Shown here: in pieces, positions 17,969 to 29,088 of the stretch
Layout of the letters: every line of letters begins with the position of its first letter
Numbering within the stretch: position 1 is the first letter of the stretch
Assembly: GCF_003233655.1 (NCBI RefSeq)
Contig: NZ_CP029831.1
Coordinates: forward strand, 127,501-191,500
DNA length: 64,000 nucleotides
Source: Azospirillum ramasamyi
Lineage (GTDB): Bacteria > Pseudomonadota > Alphaproteobacteria > Azospirillales > Azospirillaceae
Direction of reading: 5' to 3'
Position numbers and translations under genes: made by a program
Notes under the pieces: generated by a model
Database searches by the model: none
Seen by the model: only the letters and a program-made list of their open reading frames with translations
Told to the model about the DNA's origin: nothing

Positions 17969-19135
17969 TCAGGCCAGCAGATCGAGTACCGCGGCGGGCT
18001 GGGCGACGGAGGCGGACTGCGACAGGGCCGGGAGCCCTCCAGCATCCGCTTCGCCGCCCGGCGGCCCGGCCGCGCCGAGCGCCCCGCTGGAGCCGAAGGC
18101 GGCGGAGCGCAGGGCGTTGACCTCCTTCTGGGCGGTCTCGACCATCTTGTCGTCGGCCTTGAAGCCCTCCCTCCGCTCGCGCCGCCGCTTTTCCGACTCA
18201 TCCAGCATGTTGGCGGCCTTGGCCTCGCCGATGATGCGCTTGGCGATGGCGAGCACCCCCTCCACCCGCTGACCGAAGGTATCCGCCTCGCGATAGCGTG
18301 ACATCTTCATGGCGTTATCGGTCATCAGCTGCTGGATCATCGGGCCGTGGCCCCCGGTTTGACCGACCGCAGCCCCACCATTTCCGCTCAACCCGGCGGC
18401 GCCCAGCCCGGACAGAACATCCCGGACCAGCCGGGAGATGTCGTCGGGCAGTGCGCCGCCCCGAGGAAGCGCAGACCCGGACCCGGCGGCAGCCTCGGCA
18501 CCGGCGGTCATCAGGTCGGCGGTCAGGTAGGCGGCCAAATCGGCGGCTGTCTGCCCAGCGGCCTGGGCAGTGCTTTGGGCCGGCTCACCCTCCCCGGTGG
18601 AAATTCCGATGGTCAGCGTCAGTTCGGTCTGCTGCAGGGTCAGGCTGGTGCTGCTGCGGGTTATGGTGGTTTCGCTGGACAGCATCGTTCCGCCGGCAGC
18701 CGCCGCACTGTCGCCGGGCAGCCCCAATTCCGCCGCGGCCTTGATGCCGGCGCCATATTCCTTGGCGGCGCGCCCGGCCTCGCGCGCCAGCAACGCCGCC
18801 TCCCGCGCCAGGGCCGCAAGCTTCTGCGGATCACTCTGGGCGAAGCGCATCGCCGTCTTCAGTTCTTCGATCCGGCGTTCGACCTGCTCCAGCCGGGCCG
18901 CCGCCGCGGCCTTCGGTCCGCCGACCCGCCGTGCCTCCTCCAGCGCGGCCCTGGCGGCGGAGTTGTCGCTCTGCCATTTGGCCGAGGGCCGGGTCAGGGC
19001 CTGCGCGCGCTCCGCCTTCTGGGCGAGCTGGCCCTGGGCGTCCTTCGCCTCCAGCTCCTTCTCCCAGGGCTTCTTGGCCTGCTTCAGACGGAAGAGACCG
19101 GACTGTCCATCCGCCACGACGCTGAAGACGCTCAT
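17969..19135 (-). CDS. Uncharacterised coiled-coil protein
   Basis: A 388-residue protein of unknown function. GGAGGG about 9 nt upstream fixes the ATG at 19135. Residues about 20-130 are highly charged and alanine-rich with heptad character (AQKAERAQAL, RLEQVERRIEELKTA), predicting a long coiled coil; residues 150-190 are Ser/Thr-rich; then alanine/glycine-rich stretches and a final charged helix (DESEKRRRERREGFKADDK). No signal peptide or membrane helix is visible. I do not recognise the family. It faces away from the envelope-stress genes at 19341 across a 205-base gap. Confidence 0.65.
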   Translation of the reverse strand: MSVFSVVADGQSGLFRLKQAKKPWEKELEAKDAQGQLAQKAERAQALTRPSAKWQSDNSAARAALEEARRVGGPKAAAAARLEQVERRIEELKTAMRFAQSDPQKLAALAREAALLAREAGRAAKEYGAGIKAAAELGLPGDSAAAAGGTMLSSETTITRSSTSLTLQQTELTLTIGISTGEGEPAQSTAQAAGQTAADLAAYLTADLMTAGAEAAAGSGSALPRGGALPDDISRLVRDVLSGLGAAGLSGNGGAAVGQTGGHGPMIQQLMTDNAMKMSRYREADTFGQRVEGVLAIAKRIIGEAKAANMLDESEKRRRERREGFKADDKMVETAQKEVNALRSAAFGSSGALGAAGPPGGEADAGGLPALSQSASVAQPAAVLDLLA

Positions 19136-19340
19136 GCCGCCACCCTCCGGCCCGGCCGAACAAAGATGTTCGCGGCAAAGTTTAGCACAATCTTCGCAAC
19201 TGTCTATTTCGCGCGGGCCGCGCGTGGAACCCCAAGGCTTGGCTGGTGTTTCTCTTCCCGACACCCGATTCCGCAACGGGCGGTTCGATACCGCAGGCGC
19301 GGAGCCGCGGAATACCGGAATCCCCAGGAGGAAAAACACG

Positions 19341-20390
19341 ATGCCGAACCGCGATATGACCGGCACCGGCGGAACGACCCCGACCGGCTCCACCACTGGA
19401 CAATCGACCGCCGGCAGCTCCACCACCGCCAACACGCTGTCGGGTGAACGCGGCAGCGTCGAGGACATCAAGAGGACCGTCAACCGCGCCGCCGACGATG
19501 CCATGGAAACCGGCCGCGAAACGCTGGGCCAGGCCCAGGGCCGCATCCGTTCGCTGCTTGAACAGCAGACCGGCCGCGCCGCCGACCAGCTGGGCGGCGT
19601 CGCCCAAGCCCTGCACAAGGCCGCCGAGCAGTTGAAGGAGGAGAATGGCGGCGAGAATGGCGGCGTCGTCGCCGATTACGCCGTGCAGGCGGCCGACCGC
19701 GTCGAGCGCGTCGCCGACATGCTGCGCGACGCCACGGTCGACGACATCGTCGGCGAGGTCGAAGGCTTCGCCCGCCGCCAGCCGGAAGTCTTCATCGGCG
19801 CCGCCTTCGCCGTCGGCTTCCTGGCCGCGCGCTTCATCAAGAGCTCGGGCGAGCGCCGGATGCACCGCGCCTCGTCGCTGCGCGGCAACGCCCATCCGTC
19901 GCAGAGCGTGCGGAGCACCCGCGGCACCGCCTATGACGTCGGCCGTGACCGCGGCCGCGACATGAACCGCGACTCCGACCGCACGCCGAGCCGCGGCATG
20001 GCCGGCGGCATCGCCGAGTCCATCAGCCGCGGCACGCCGTCCCGCAGCGCCGACACCCCCGCCACCGGCTCCTCCGGCGTCAACACCGGTAGCCTCGCCG
20101 GCCGCATGGAGTCAGAGCGCGCCTCCGAGCGCCTGGGTGAGCCGAAGCCGGCCGCCGGCCGCATCGGCATGCCGCTGTCGACCGCGCCGGCCTCCGTCAC
20201 CGGCCGCGCCGCCTCGCCCGCCGCCGACACGGCGCTGGGCACCAGCACGGTCAGCACGCCCGCCGGAGTTTCGGGCACCACCGGCAGCGCCGGCAGCACC
20301 GTGAATTCCGGCACCACCGGCGCCGGCGGAACCCAGGGTGGGGCCGCGGGCACCTCCTCCACCTCCAAGCCGCAGGGACCGCGTCCATGA
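19341..20390 (+). CDS. Low-complexity membrane-anchored stress protein
   Basis: A 349-residue protein with a Gly/Ser/Thr-rich N-terminus (1-35), an amphipathic helical region (about 40-150, DIKRTVNRAADDAMETGRET), a single hydrophobic segment near 155-170 (VFIGAAFAVGFLAARFI) followed by charged residues, and a long disordered Ser/Thr/Gly/Arg-rich tail. The layout resembles rhizobial nutrient-deprivation-induced proteins and the YqjD/ElaB group, which bind ribosomes or membranes in stationary phase (family knowledge). AGGAGG 9 nt upstream fixes the start. Its stop overlaps the next start as ATGA, showing an operon of three envelope-stress genes. Confidence 0.7.
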   Translation: MPNRDMTGTGGTTPTGSTTGQSTAGSSTTANTLSGERGSVEDIKRTVNRAADDAMETGRETLGQAQGRIRSLLEQQTGRAADQLGGVAQALHKAAEQLKEENGGENGGVVADYAVQAADRVERVADMLRDATVDDIVGEVEGFARRQPEVFIGAAFAVGFLAARFIKSSGERRMHRASSLRGNAHPSQSVRSTRGTAYDVGRDRGRDMNRDSDRTPSRGMAGGIAESISRGTPSRSADTPATGSSGVNTGSLAGRMESERASERLGEPKPAAGRIGMPLSTAPASVTGRAASPAADTALGTSTVSTPAGVSGTTGSAGSTVNSGTTGAGGTQGGAAGTSSTSKPQGPRP

Positions 20391-20812
20391 GCGCCGCCGA
20401 GAACCGCTATGACGAGCCGCGGGATCCGCGGCAGGACCGGCCGCTCGCCGGCCTGTTCGCCGATCTCGCCCGCGAATCCGCCAACCTCGCCCGATCCGAG
20501 ATCGCGTTGGCGAAGGCCGAGCTGACCGACAAGGCCACCGAGGCCGCGGGCGGCGCCGCCTTCATCGCCGTCGGCGGACTGGTCGCCTTCGCCGGCGTCC
20601 TGGTTCTGCTTGCCGCTGCGGTTCTCGGCCTGTCCAACGTCCTGGCCCCGTGGCTGTCCGCGCTGATCGTCGGCGTGGTGGTTCTGGCGGTGGGCGGCAT
20701 CCTGGCCTATGTCGGCAAGAACCGGCTGAAGCCCGCCAACCTCCGCCCCCGCCGCACCATGAACACGCTGGAAGAGGACAAGCGCTGGGCCAAGTCCCAG
20801 CTTGCCCGCTAG
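20387..20812 (+). CDS. YqjE/phage-holin-superfamily III membrane protein
   Basis: A 141-residue inner-membrane protein with two hydrophobic helices in tandem (about 58-80 and 88-110) after an amphipathic N-terminal helix (LFADLARESANLARSEIALAKAE is split here as LFADLARESANL and ARSEIALAKAEL). This is the pattern of the Phage_holin_3_6/YqjE family, which despite the name is a chromosomal stress protein. It overlaps the upstream gene by 4 nt and precedes the DUF3618-like gene by 10 nt, reproducing the yqjD-yqjE type of cluster. Confidence 0.85.
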   Translation: MSAAENRYDEPRDPRQDRPLAGLFADLARESANLARSEIALAKAELTDKATEAAGGAAFIAVGGLVAFAGVLVLLAAAVLGLSNVLAPWLSALIVGVVVLAVGGILAYVGKNRLKPANLRPRRTMNTLEEDKRWAKSQLAR

Positions 20813-20822
20813 GGGCCGGCCG

Positions 20823-21869
20823 ATGACGGACGACAAACGCACTCCTGCGGCCGGTCAGCCCGCCACGCCGCAGAATCTCGACGCCCTGGAGGGCGACATC
20901 CGCGCCAGCCGCGCGCGCATCGACGGCACCGTCGAGGCGCTGCGCGACCGCACCTCACGTCTGCGCGACAGCCTGGCGCGGTGGTCGCCCCAATCCCTGA
21001 TGGAGAGCACCATGAAGCACACCTACACGCCGGCGACGCCGGACAATCCGTCCCAGCGCGCCTACCAGCGCCAGTCCGACCGCTACGAGAGCGGCCAGAC
21101 CGTCCACTACAGGGGGTCGCGCTCCGCTTCGGACGGCTCCGTGCTGAGCAACGTCACCAGCAACCCGATCCCGCTCGCCCTGGTCGGCATCGGGCTGGGC
21201 TGGCTCGCCCTGTCCAGCACCGGCTATGACCGCCGCATCGCCCGCTCCAGCACGGTCCGGTCGGCCCGCCACCGTATGGACGAGGCGGTGGATTACGCCC
21301 GCGAGTCGCTGAGCGAAGCCTCCGACAGCGTCCGCAACGCCGCCAGCTCCGCCTATGACAAGGCGTCGGGCGCGGTCAGCTCGGCCTACGACAGCGCTTC
21401 GGACACCGTCGGCGGCATGATGGGCGGTTCGGACAGCGGCCACGTGTCGGGACGCGGCGACCTCCAGGGCCAGCGGCAATCGCAGGGCTACGCCAGCCGC
21501 GGCATGTCGCGCCTGTCCGCGATGGCGCCGTCCGCCGATCATCTGCGCCACCGCGCCCATGACGTGAGCACCGGCTTCTGGGATCTGGTGGAGGAGCACC
21601 CGATCGTCGCCGGCGCCATGGGCGTCGCTCTCGGCGCGGCCATCGGCGCCGCCCTGCCCGGCACCCGCTATGAAAAGCAGTGGGTCGGCGAGTATGCGGA
21701 CGAGGCGACCGAACGCGCCAGGGCAATCGCGAAGGACGCGATCGACCGCGGCACCCGCGCCGCCCAGGCCGCGGCCCAGACCGCCGTCGAGTCGGCCAAG
21801 GAGGATGTCCGCGAGGTCGTTTCCGAAGCCACCAACGCCGCCCGCGACGAGGTCAAGAAGCCGGGCTGA
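20823..21869 (+). CDS. DUF3618/YqjD-like membrane-associated protein
   Basis: A 348-residue protein. The N-terminus carries a DUF3618-type helix (LEGDIRASRARIDGTVEALRDR, about residues 21-42; in shorter pieces LEGDIRASRAR and IDGTVEALRDR). A hydrophobic segment near 115-135 (IPLALVGIGLGWLAL) is followed by Ala/Ser-rich amphipathic repeats (SVRNAASSAYDKAS, AVSSAYDSASD) like LEA or apolipoprotein-type helices, a second hydrophobic segment (VAGAMGVALGAAIGAAL, about 260-277), and a helical C-terminus. It probably lines the inner membrane under stress. The ATG at 20823 has AGGGG upstream. A strong terminator follows. Confidence 0.75.
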   Translation: MTDDKRTPAAGQPATPQNLDALEGDIRASRARIDGTVEALRDRTSRLRDSLARWSPQSLMESTMKHTYTPATPDNPSQRAYQRQSDRYESGQTVHYRGSRSASDGSVLSNVTSNPIPLALVGIGLGWLALSSTGYDRRIARSSTVRSARHRMDEAVDYARESLSEASDSVRNAASSAYDKASGAVSSAYDSASDTVGGMMGGSDSGHVSGRGDLQGQRQSQGYASRGMSRLSAMAPSADHLRHRAHDVSTGFWDLVEEHPIVAGAMGVALGAAIGAALPGTRYEKQWVGEYADEATERARAIAKDAIDRGTRAAQAAAQTAVESAKEDVREVVSEATNAARDEVKKPG

Positions 21870-21897
21870 TCCCCGCATCCCGGTTGAATCGGACAGA

Positions 21898-21924
21898 CCC
21901 CGCGCCCTCCCGGCGCGGGGTTTT
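21898..21924 (+). terminator. Intrinsic terminator of the stress-gene operon
   Basis: Perfect 9-bp stem CCCCGCGCC (21898-21906) / GGCGCGGGG (21912-21920), 5-nt loop, then TTTT. Confidence 0.92.
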
Positions 21925-22123
21925 CCGTTCTTCCACCCATATCGCGACAAATTGCCGCATCGCGGGCGCCCGGCGCCGCCTTGTCTATAGCGTGAGCGAC
22001 GGAGCGGCGCTATAACCAAGCAGCCTCGATGGGTATTCCCGGCGGATGAGCCATGCACCGGCGCCAAAGCCACGGAAACCCTGCATTTTAATCGACAAAC
22101 GCCCCTTGCCCCCCGCACCAATC

Positions 22124-22140
22124 AGGACTAAATTGGTCCT
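22124..22140. promoter_or_regulatory. Inverted repeat upstream of the SUF operon
   Basis: AGGAC-N7-GTCCT (AGGACTAAATTGGTCCT), a perfect 5-bp inverted repeat with an AT-rich centre, 33 bases before the regulator start. Size and place fit an operator for the Rrf2 regulator encoded first in the operon. The assignment to that regulator is an inference. Confidence 0.6.
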
Positions 22141-22173
22141 GTATTCGAAACCGGGGTGAAACGGGGTACGGTC

Positions 22174-22644
22174 ATGATCCGGCTGAGCAAGCTGACCGAC
22201 TATGCCATCGTCGTGTTGAGCGAGATGGCGCGGCAGGTGGGTGCGGTCCATACCGTCACCCATCTGGCCGAACGCACCGGCGTGCCCGCCCCGACCGTCG
22301 CCAAGCTGATGAAGGCGATGACGCCGGCGGGCCTCACCACGTCGCAACGGGGGGCCGCCGGCGGTTATGCGCTGAGCCGGCCGGCCGATGCAATCTCCAT
22401 CGCGGAAATCATCACGGCGCTCGACGGTCCCATCGCGCTGACCGCCTGCGTCGACGGCGCCGACAGCCAATGCGGGGTTGAGCAACTTTGCCCCATGCGC
22501 GGCGGTTGGGAAAAGGTGAACCGCGCCATCCGCGGCGCGCTGGAGGAGGTGACGCTGGCCGACATGATGGCCCCCATCACCTTCCCGGCGCCGGCAGCCG
22601 CAACGACTTCCACCGCCGCCCAGCCGGCCCGCCCTGCGCACTGA
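22174..22644 (+). CDS. Rrf2-type SUF operon regulator
   Basis: A 156-residue Rrf2 family regulator. The winged helix (MIRLSKLTDYAIVVLSEMA, HLAERTGVPAPTVAKLM) is followed by a cluster-binding loop with cysteines spaced C-X7-C-X5-C (in ACVDGADSQCGVEQLCPM), the spacing of RirA-like regulators rather than E. coli IscR. It likely carries an Fe-S cluster and represses the SUF operon when clusters are plentiful (family knowledge plus position). The ATG at 22174 is preferred to an in-frame GTG at 22156 because it matches the family start and has GGGG upstream. sufB begins 45 nt downstream. Confidence 0.9.
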   Translation: MIRLSKLTDYAIVVLSEMARQVGAVHTVTHLAERTGVPAPTVAKLMKAMTPAGLTTSQRGAAGGYALSRPADAISIAEIITALDGPIALTACVDGADSQCGVEQLCPMRGGWEKVNRAIRGALEEVTLADMMAPITFPAPAAATTSTAAQPARPAH

Positions 22645-22689
22645 ACGGCGCGCACCGAACAGCATTCTTGAGAAGGACGAGGCAAAGCC

Positions 22690-24174
<1,485 letters not shown>

Positions 24175-24265
24175 GGGGAACCTCCCGCCCGCGCAAGGAA
24201 AACCGACAGAACGTGAAGCCCGGACGGCGTGCCGGAAGCCTGAAGAAGACAACGAGGCCAAGACG

Positions 24266-25017
<752 letters not shown>

Positions 25018-25018
<1 letters not shown>

Positions 25019-26397
25019 TGTCGGCGCTCCTTTCCCAAGCCAACTCCCCCCTTCATCCCATGACCTACTCGACGCGGGGCGCCGATCCGGCGACGGCGCC
25101 GGCCTTCCTGGCCCCGCTCGACCAGATGGGCCCCGGCCTGCCCGGCAGCGGCCTGTCCTGGCTGAACGACCTGCGCGCCGCCGGGCGTGAGCGCTTCGCC
25201 GCCGTCGGCCTGCCGACGATCAGGAACGAAACCTGGCGCTACACCAACCTGCGCGACCTTGCGAAGACCGCCTTCCAGCCCGCCGCCCCCACCGCGGCGG
25301 TCATCGACCTGCTGCCGACCGTGCGGGCCGAGGGGCAGGACGGGCCGCGGCTGGTCTTCGTCGACGGCCGCTTCCGTGCCGATCTGTCGTCGGTCGACGG
25401 CCTGCCGCTCGGCGTGGAACTGCTGAGCCTCGAGGCCGCGCTGACCACCCATTCCGACCTGCTCGCCGACCACATCGGCCGCCTCGCCGCGGCGGACGAC
25501 CGGCCGCTTGTGGCGCTGAACAGCGCCTATCTCGCCGACGGCCCGGTCCTGCATGTGCCGGCCGACGTGCAGGTGGAATGCCCCATCGAATTGGTCTTCG
25601 TCTCCGACGGGTCGCAGTCGCACGCAACCTCCTGCCATCCGCGCACCCTGATGATCGCGGAGGCCGGGTCGAGGGCGGTGGTGGTCGAACACCATGTCAG
25701 CCGCGGCGCCGGCACCACGCTGTCGAACCACGTCACCGAGGTGTTCGTCGGAAAGGGCGCGACGCTGCATCATTACAAGTCGCAGCGCGAAGGCGGCGGC
25801 GCCATCCACCTGTCGCACATCGCGGCGACGGTGGAGACCGGCGGCTGCTACGACAACTTCATCCTGACCACCGGCGCGAAGCTGTCGCGCAACGAGGTGG
25901 TCAGCCGGCTGGACGGCACCGAGGCGCGGACGCATGTCAGCGGCGGCTATCTGGTCCGCGGCACCCAGCACGCCGACACGACCACGGTGATCGTCCACGC
26001 CCAGCCGAACGGCACCAGCCGCGAGGTCTACAAGGGCGTCATCGACGACACGGCGCGCGCGGTGTTCCAGGGCAAGATCACGGTCTGCCCGGATGCGCAG
26101 AAGACCGACGGCTACCAGTTGAACCGCGCCCTGCTGCTGTCCGACGGCGCCGAGATCGACAGCAAGCCGGAACTGGAAATCCATGCCGACGACGTGAAGT
26201 GCAGCCACGGCTGCACCGCGGGCGAGCTGGACGACGACGCGCTGTTCTACCTGCGCGCCCGCGGCATCGACCGCGACACCGCCCAGGGCCTGCTGATCGG
26301 CGCGTTCCTGTCGGAATCCCTTGAGGAAATCGCCGAGGAGCCGATCCGCGAGGCGTTCCAGAGGATCGTGGCCGGCTGGCTGGAGGAGCAGAAGTAA
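25018..26397 (+). CDS. sufD: SUF scaffold subunit SufD
   Basis: A 459-residue SufD, paralogue of SufB and partner in SufBC2D. Blocks include RNETWRYTNLRDLAKTAF near residues 65-82, EVFVGKGATLHHYKSQRE, the beta-helix core VSRLDGTEARTHVSGGYLVR, and the C-terminal KCSHGCTAGELDDDALFYLR with the conserved His used at the SufB interface. It is coupled to sufC by a 1-nt overlap and lies 2 nt before sufS. Confidence 0.96.
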
Positions 26398-26399
26398 CC

Positions 26400-27662
26400 A
26401 TGTCCGATGCCATCCTGAACCAAGCCTACGACGTGCAGCGGGTGCGGGAGGATTTCCCGATCCTCGCCCGCAGCGTCCACGCCAGGAAAGGAAAGCCCGG
26501 CAAGCCTCTCGTCTATCTGGACAGCGGGGCGTCCGCCCAGAAGCCGCGTCAGGTCATCCAGGCCATGACCCGCTTCCTGGAGGAGGACTATTCCAACATC
26601 CATCGCGGCGTTCATTTCCTGTCGCAGACCGCGACCGACCAGTTCGAGGCGGTGCGGACCAAGGTCGCGCGCTTCCTGAACGCGCCCAGCGACCGCTGCA
26701 TCGTCTTCACCCGCAGCTCGACCGAGGCGATCAACCTCGTCGCCAGCAGCTATGGCCGGACCTTCCTGAACGAAGGCGACGAGGTCATCCTGTCGATCAT
26801 GGAGCACCACGCGAACATCGTTCCGTGGCAGTTGCTCCAGGCCGAGAAGAAGATCGTCATCAAGGTCGTGCCCTGCGACGAGGACGGCGTCCTCGACATG
26901 GACGCCTACAAGGACCTGCTGTCCGACCGCACGAAGCTGGTGGCGATCACCCATTGCTCCAACGTCCTGGGCACCGTCACCCCGGCCAAGACCATCGCCA
27001 AGCTGGCGCATGAGCGCGGCGTTCCGGTGCTGTTCGACGGCAGCCAGGCGGTGGTGCATGGCATGGTGGACGTGCAGGACATCGACGCCGACTTCTATGT
27101 CTTCACCGCCCACAAGCTCTATGGCCCGACCGGCATCGGCGTGCTGTACGGCAAGTACGACCTGTTGAAGAAGATGCCTCCCTACCAGGGCGGCGGCGAC
27201 ATGATCGAGAGCGTCAGCTTCGACGGGACCACCTTCAAGGCGCCGCCGTCCCGCTTCGAGGCCGGCACGCCGCCGATCACCGAAGTCATCGGGCTGGGCG
27301 CGGCCATCGATTACGTCGAGGCGCTGGGCCGCGACGCCATCGCCGCGCACGAGCACGATCTGCTGCAATACGCGACGCAACAGCTGTCGCAGATCGACGG
27401 CCTGCGCATCGTCGGCACCGCGCCGGGCAAGGGGCCGATCATCTCCTTCGCGCTGGAGGGCGTGCATCCGCACGACGTCGGCACCATCGTCGACCAGTAT
27501 GGCGTCGCCGTGCGCGTCGGCCGGCACTGCGCCGAGCCGCTGGCCGAGCGCTTCGGCGTCGGCCCCACCGTCCGCGCCTCTTTCGGCCTGTACAACACGC
27601 GGGAGGAAGCCGACGCCCTCGTCCAGTCCCTCCAGGCGGTCAAGGAGTTCTTCGGAGCATGA
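26400..27662 (+). CDS. sufS: Cysteine desulfurase SufS
   Basis: A 420-residue group II cysteine desulfurase. The PLP-binding lysine is Lys239 in FTAHKLYGPTG, and the catalytic persulfide cysteine is Cys377 in VGRHCAEPL with the short loop typical of SufS. It supplies sulfur to the scaffold, probably via SufU encoded next (4-nt overlap), since no sufE lies here. The N-terminus has DFPILARSV and YLDSGASAQKPRQVI, both family features. Confidence 0.96.
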   Translation: MSDAILNQAYDVQRVREDFPILARSVHARKGKPGKPLVYLDSGASAQKPRQVIQAMTRFLEEDYSNIHRGVHFLSQTATDQFEAVRTKVARFLNAPSDRCIVFTRSSTEAINLVASSYGRTFLNEGDEVILSIMEHHANIVPWQLLQAEKKIVIKVVPCDEDGVLDMDAYKDLLSDRTKLVAITHCSNVLGTVTPAKTIAKLAHERGVPVLFDGSQAVVHGMVDVQDIDADFYVFTAHKLYGPTGIGVLYGKYDLLKKMPPYQGGGDMIESVSFDGTTFKAPPSRFEAGTPPITEVIGLGAAIDYVEALGRDAIAAHEHDLLQYATQQLSQIDGLRIVGTAPGKGPIISFALEGVHPHDVGTIVDQYGVAVRVGRHCAEPLAERFGVGPTVRASFGLYNTREEADALVQSLQAVKEFFGA

Positions 27663-28126
27663 TGGACGATCTGCGCGAGCTGTATCAGGAAGTGATCCTG
27701 GATCACGGCAAGAATCCCCGCAATTTCCGCCATCCCGACGACGCCAACCGCGAGGCGAAGGGCGAGAACCCGATGTGCGGCGACCGCTTCATGGTCTATC
27801 TGACCCTGAAGGACGGGGTGGTCGACGACGTGGCCTTCCAGGGCCGCGGCTGCGCCATCTCCACCGCCAGCGCCTCGATGATGACGGAACTGGTGCGCGG
27901 CAAGACGGCGGAGGAGGCCGAAAGGCTGTTCCACGCCTTCCACGAGCTGTGCACCCAGGACGAGCCCGACATCCCCGAGGGCGTCGATGACGAGACCATG
28001 GAAAAGCTGATGGTGATGTCCGGCGTGCGCCAGTTCCCGGTGCGGGTGAAATGCGCGACCCTGGCATGGCATGCGATGAACGCAGCGCTCCACGGCGAGG
28101 CTGCGGCCTCCAGCGACCAGTATTGA
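27659..28126 (+). CDS. sufU: SufU-type sulfur-transfer/scaffold protein
   Basis: A 155-residue IscU-like protein of the SufU branch. The zinc/cluster ligands are Cys40, Asp42, Cys65 and Cys132 (MCGD, GRGCAIS, VKCATLAW). A long insertion between Cys65 and Cys132 is the hallmark of SufU, and the LPPVK chaperone-recognition motif of IscU is absent. In SUF systems SufU takes sulfur from SufS through its zinc site (family knowledge from Bacillus). It overlaps sufS by 4 nt. Confidence 0.93.
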   Translation: MMDDLRELYQEVILDHGKNPRNFRHPDDANREAKGENPMCGDRFMVYLTLKDGVVDDVAFQGRGCAISTASASMMTELVRGKTAEEAERLFHAFHELCTQDEPDIPEGVDDETMEKLMVMSGVRQFPVRVKCATLAWHAMNAALHGEAAASSDQY

Positions 28127-28142
28127 GGGAAGGGGGATCGAA

Positions 28143-28592
28143 ATGCCCGATGAAGCCCTGACGCAGCGCCCGATCGCCCCGAACCCGGCCGAAGCCGAGG
28201 CGCATATGAAGGCCGAGGCGGCGAAAGAAGCCTCCGACTCCAAGGAGTTCGCGCCGATGCCCCAGCCGCCCGAGGGCTACGACCCGCGGGAAGAGATCAT
28301 GGATCGCGTCGTGGCGGCCATCAAGACCTGCTACGACCCCGAAATCCCGGTCGATATCTGGGAACTCGGCCTGATCTACCGTGTGGACATGGATGGCCAG
28401 CGCAATGTCGAGATTGATATGACGCTGACCAGCCCCATGTGTCCGGTGGCCGGCGAACTGCCCGAGCAGGTCCGTCAGGCCGTGCTGGGCGTCGAGGACG
28501 TCAACGAGGTCAAGATCGACCTGGTGTGGGAGCCGCCCTGGCACCAGGGCATGATGTCCGAGGAAGCCCGCCTGCAACTGGATATGTTCTGA
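28143..28592 (+). CDS. sufT: SUF maturation factor SufT (MIP18/DUF59 family)
   Basis: A 149-residue protein: an alanine/glutamate-rich leader (1-50) and a DUF59/MIP18 domain with YDPEIPVDIWELGLIYRV and the conserved cysteine in LTSPMCPVAGELP. It ends in the family tail VWEPPWHQGMMSEEAR. SufT helps in Fe-S protein maturation when demand is high (known in Staphylococcus and mycobacteria). It lies 16 nt after sufU and 22 nt before the A-type carrier. Confidence 0.92.
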   Translation: MPDEALTQRPIAPNPAEAEAHMKAEAAKEASDSKEFAPMPQPPEGYDPREEIMDRVVAAIKTCYDPEIPVDIWELGLIYRVDMDGQRNVEIDMTLTSPMCPVAGELPEQVRQAVLGVEDVNEVKIDLVWEPPWHQGMMSEEARLQLDMF

Positions 28593-28614
28593 GCCGATTT
28601 AGGAGACCGTCACC

Positions 28615-28959
28615 ATGGCCCGTTCCCTGCCCAAGGCGCTCACGATCACCGACGCCGCCGCGGAGCGCGTCAAGGCGCTGATGTCCAAGGCCACCGACGA
28701 CATGGTCGGCCTGCGCATCGGCGTGAAGGCGCGCGGCTGCTCCGGCCTCAGCTACGACGTTCAGTATGCCAAGGAAAAGATGAAGTTCGACGAGGTGGTG
28801 GAGGACAAGGGCGTCACCATCCTGATCGACCCCGCCGCCGTCATGTTCCTGATCGGCAGCGAGATGGACTATGTCGACGACAAGTTCCAGACCGGCTTCG
28901 TCTTCAGGAACCCCAACGAGAAGGGCCGCTGCGGCTGCGGCGAGAGCTTCCACGTCTGA
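28615..28959 (+). CDS. sufA: A-type Fe-S carrier SufA
   Basis: A 114-residue A-type carrier (IscA/SufA/ErpA family) that passes assembled clusters to target enzymes. The three cluster-ligating cysteines are Cys42 (ARGCSGLSY), Cys106 and Cys108 (GRCGCGESF). AGGAG lies upstream. It is the last gene of the SUF operon. SufA is chosen over ErpA from position; sequence alone would not exclude ErpA-like function. Confidence 0.94.
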   Translation: MARSLPKALTITDAAAERVKALMSKATDDMVGLRIGVKARGCSGLSYDVQYAKEKMKFDEVVEDKGVTILIDPAAVMFLIGSEMDYVDDKFQTGFVFRNPNEKGRCGCGESFHV

Positions 28960-28971
28960 GGTCCGGCAAAG

Positions 28972-28999
28972 CCTCCACCGCTGCTCGCGGCGGTGGAGG
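28972..28999 (+). other. Hairpin after the SUF operon
   Basis: Perfect 9-bp arms CCTCCACCG (28972-28980) and CGGTGGAGG (28991-28999), 12 bases after sufA. No T-run follows, so it is more likely an mRNA-stabilising or Rho-assisted end than an intrinsic terminator. Confidence 0.6.
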
Positions 29000-29088
29000 A
29001 AGCATCGGTTTAATTCCCGCGTAGTTTTGACTCATACCCACGCTTGCGCTATGGTGATCGCATCGCCACGCAAGGTTGGGAGCGCGAG

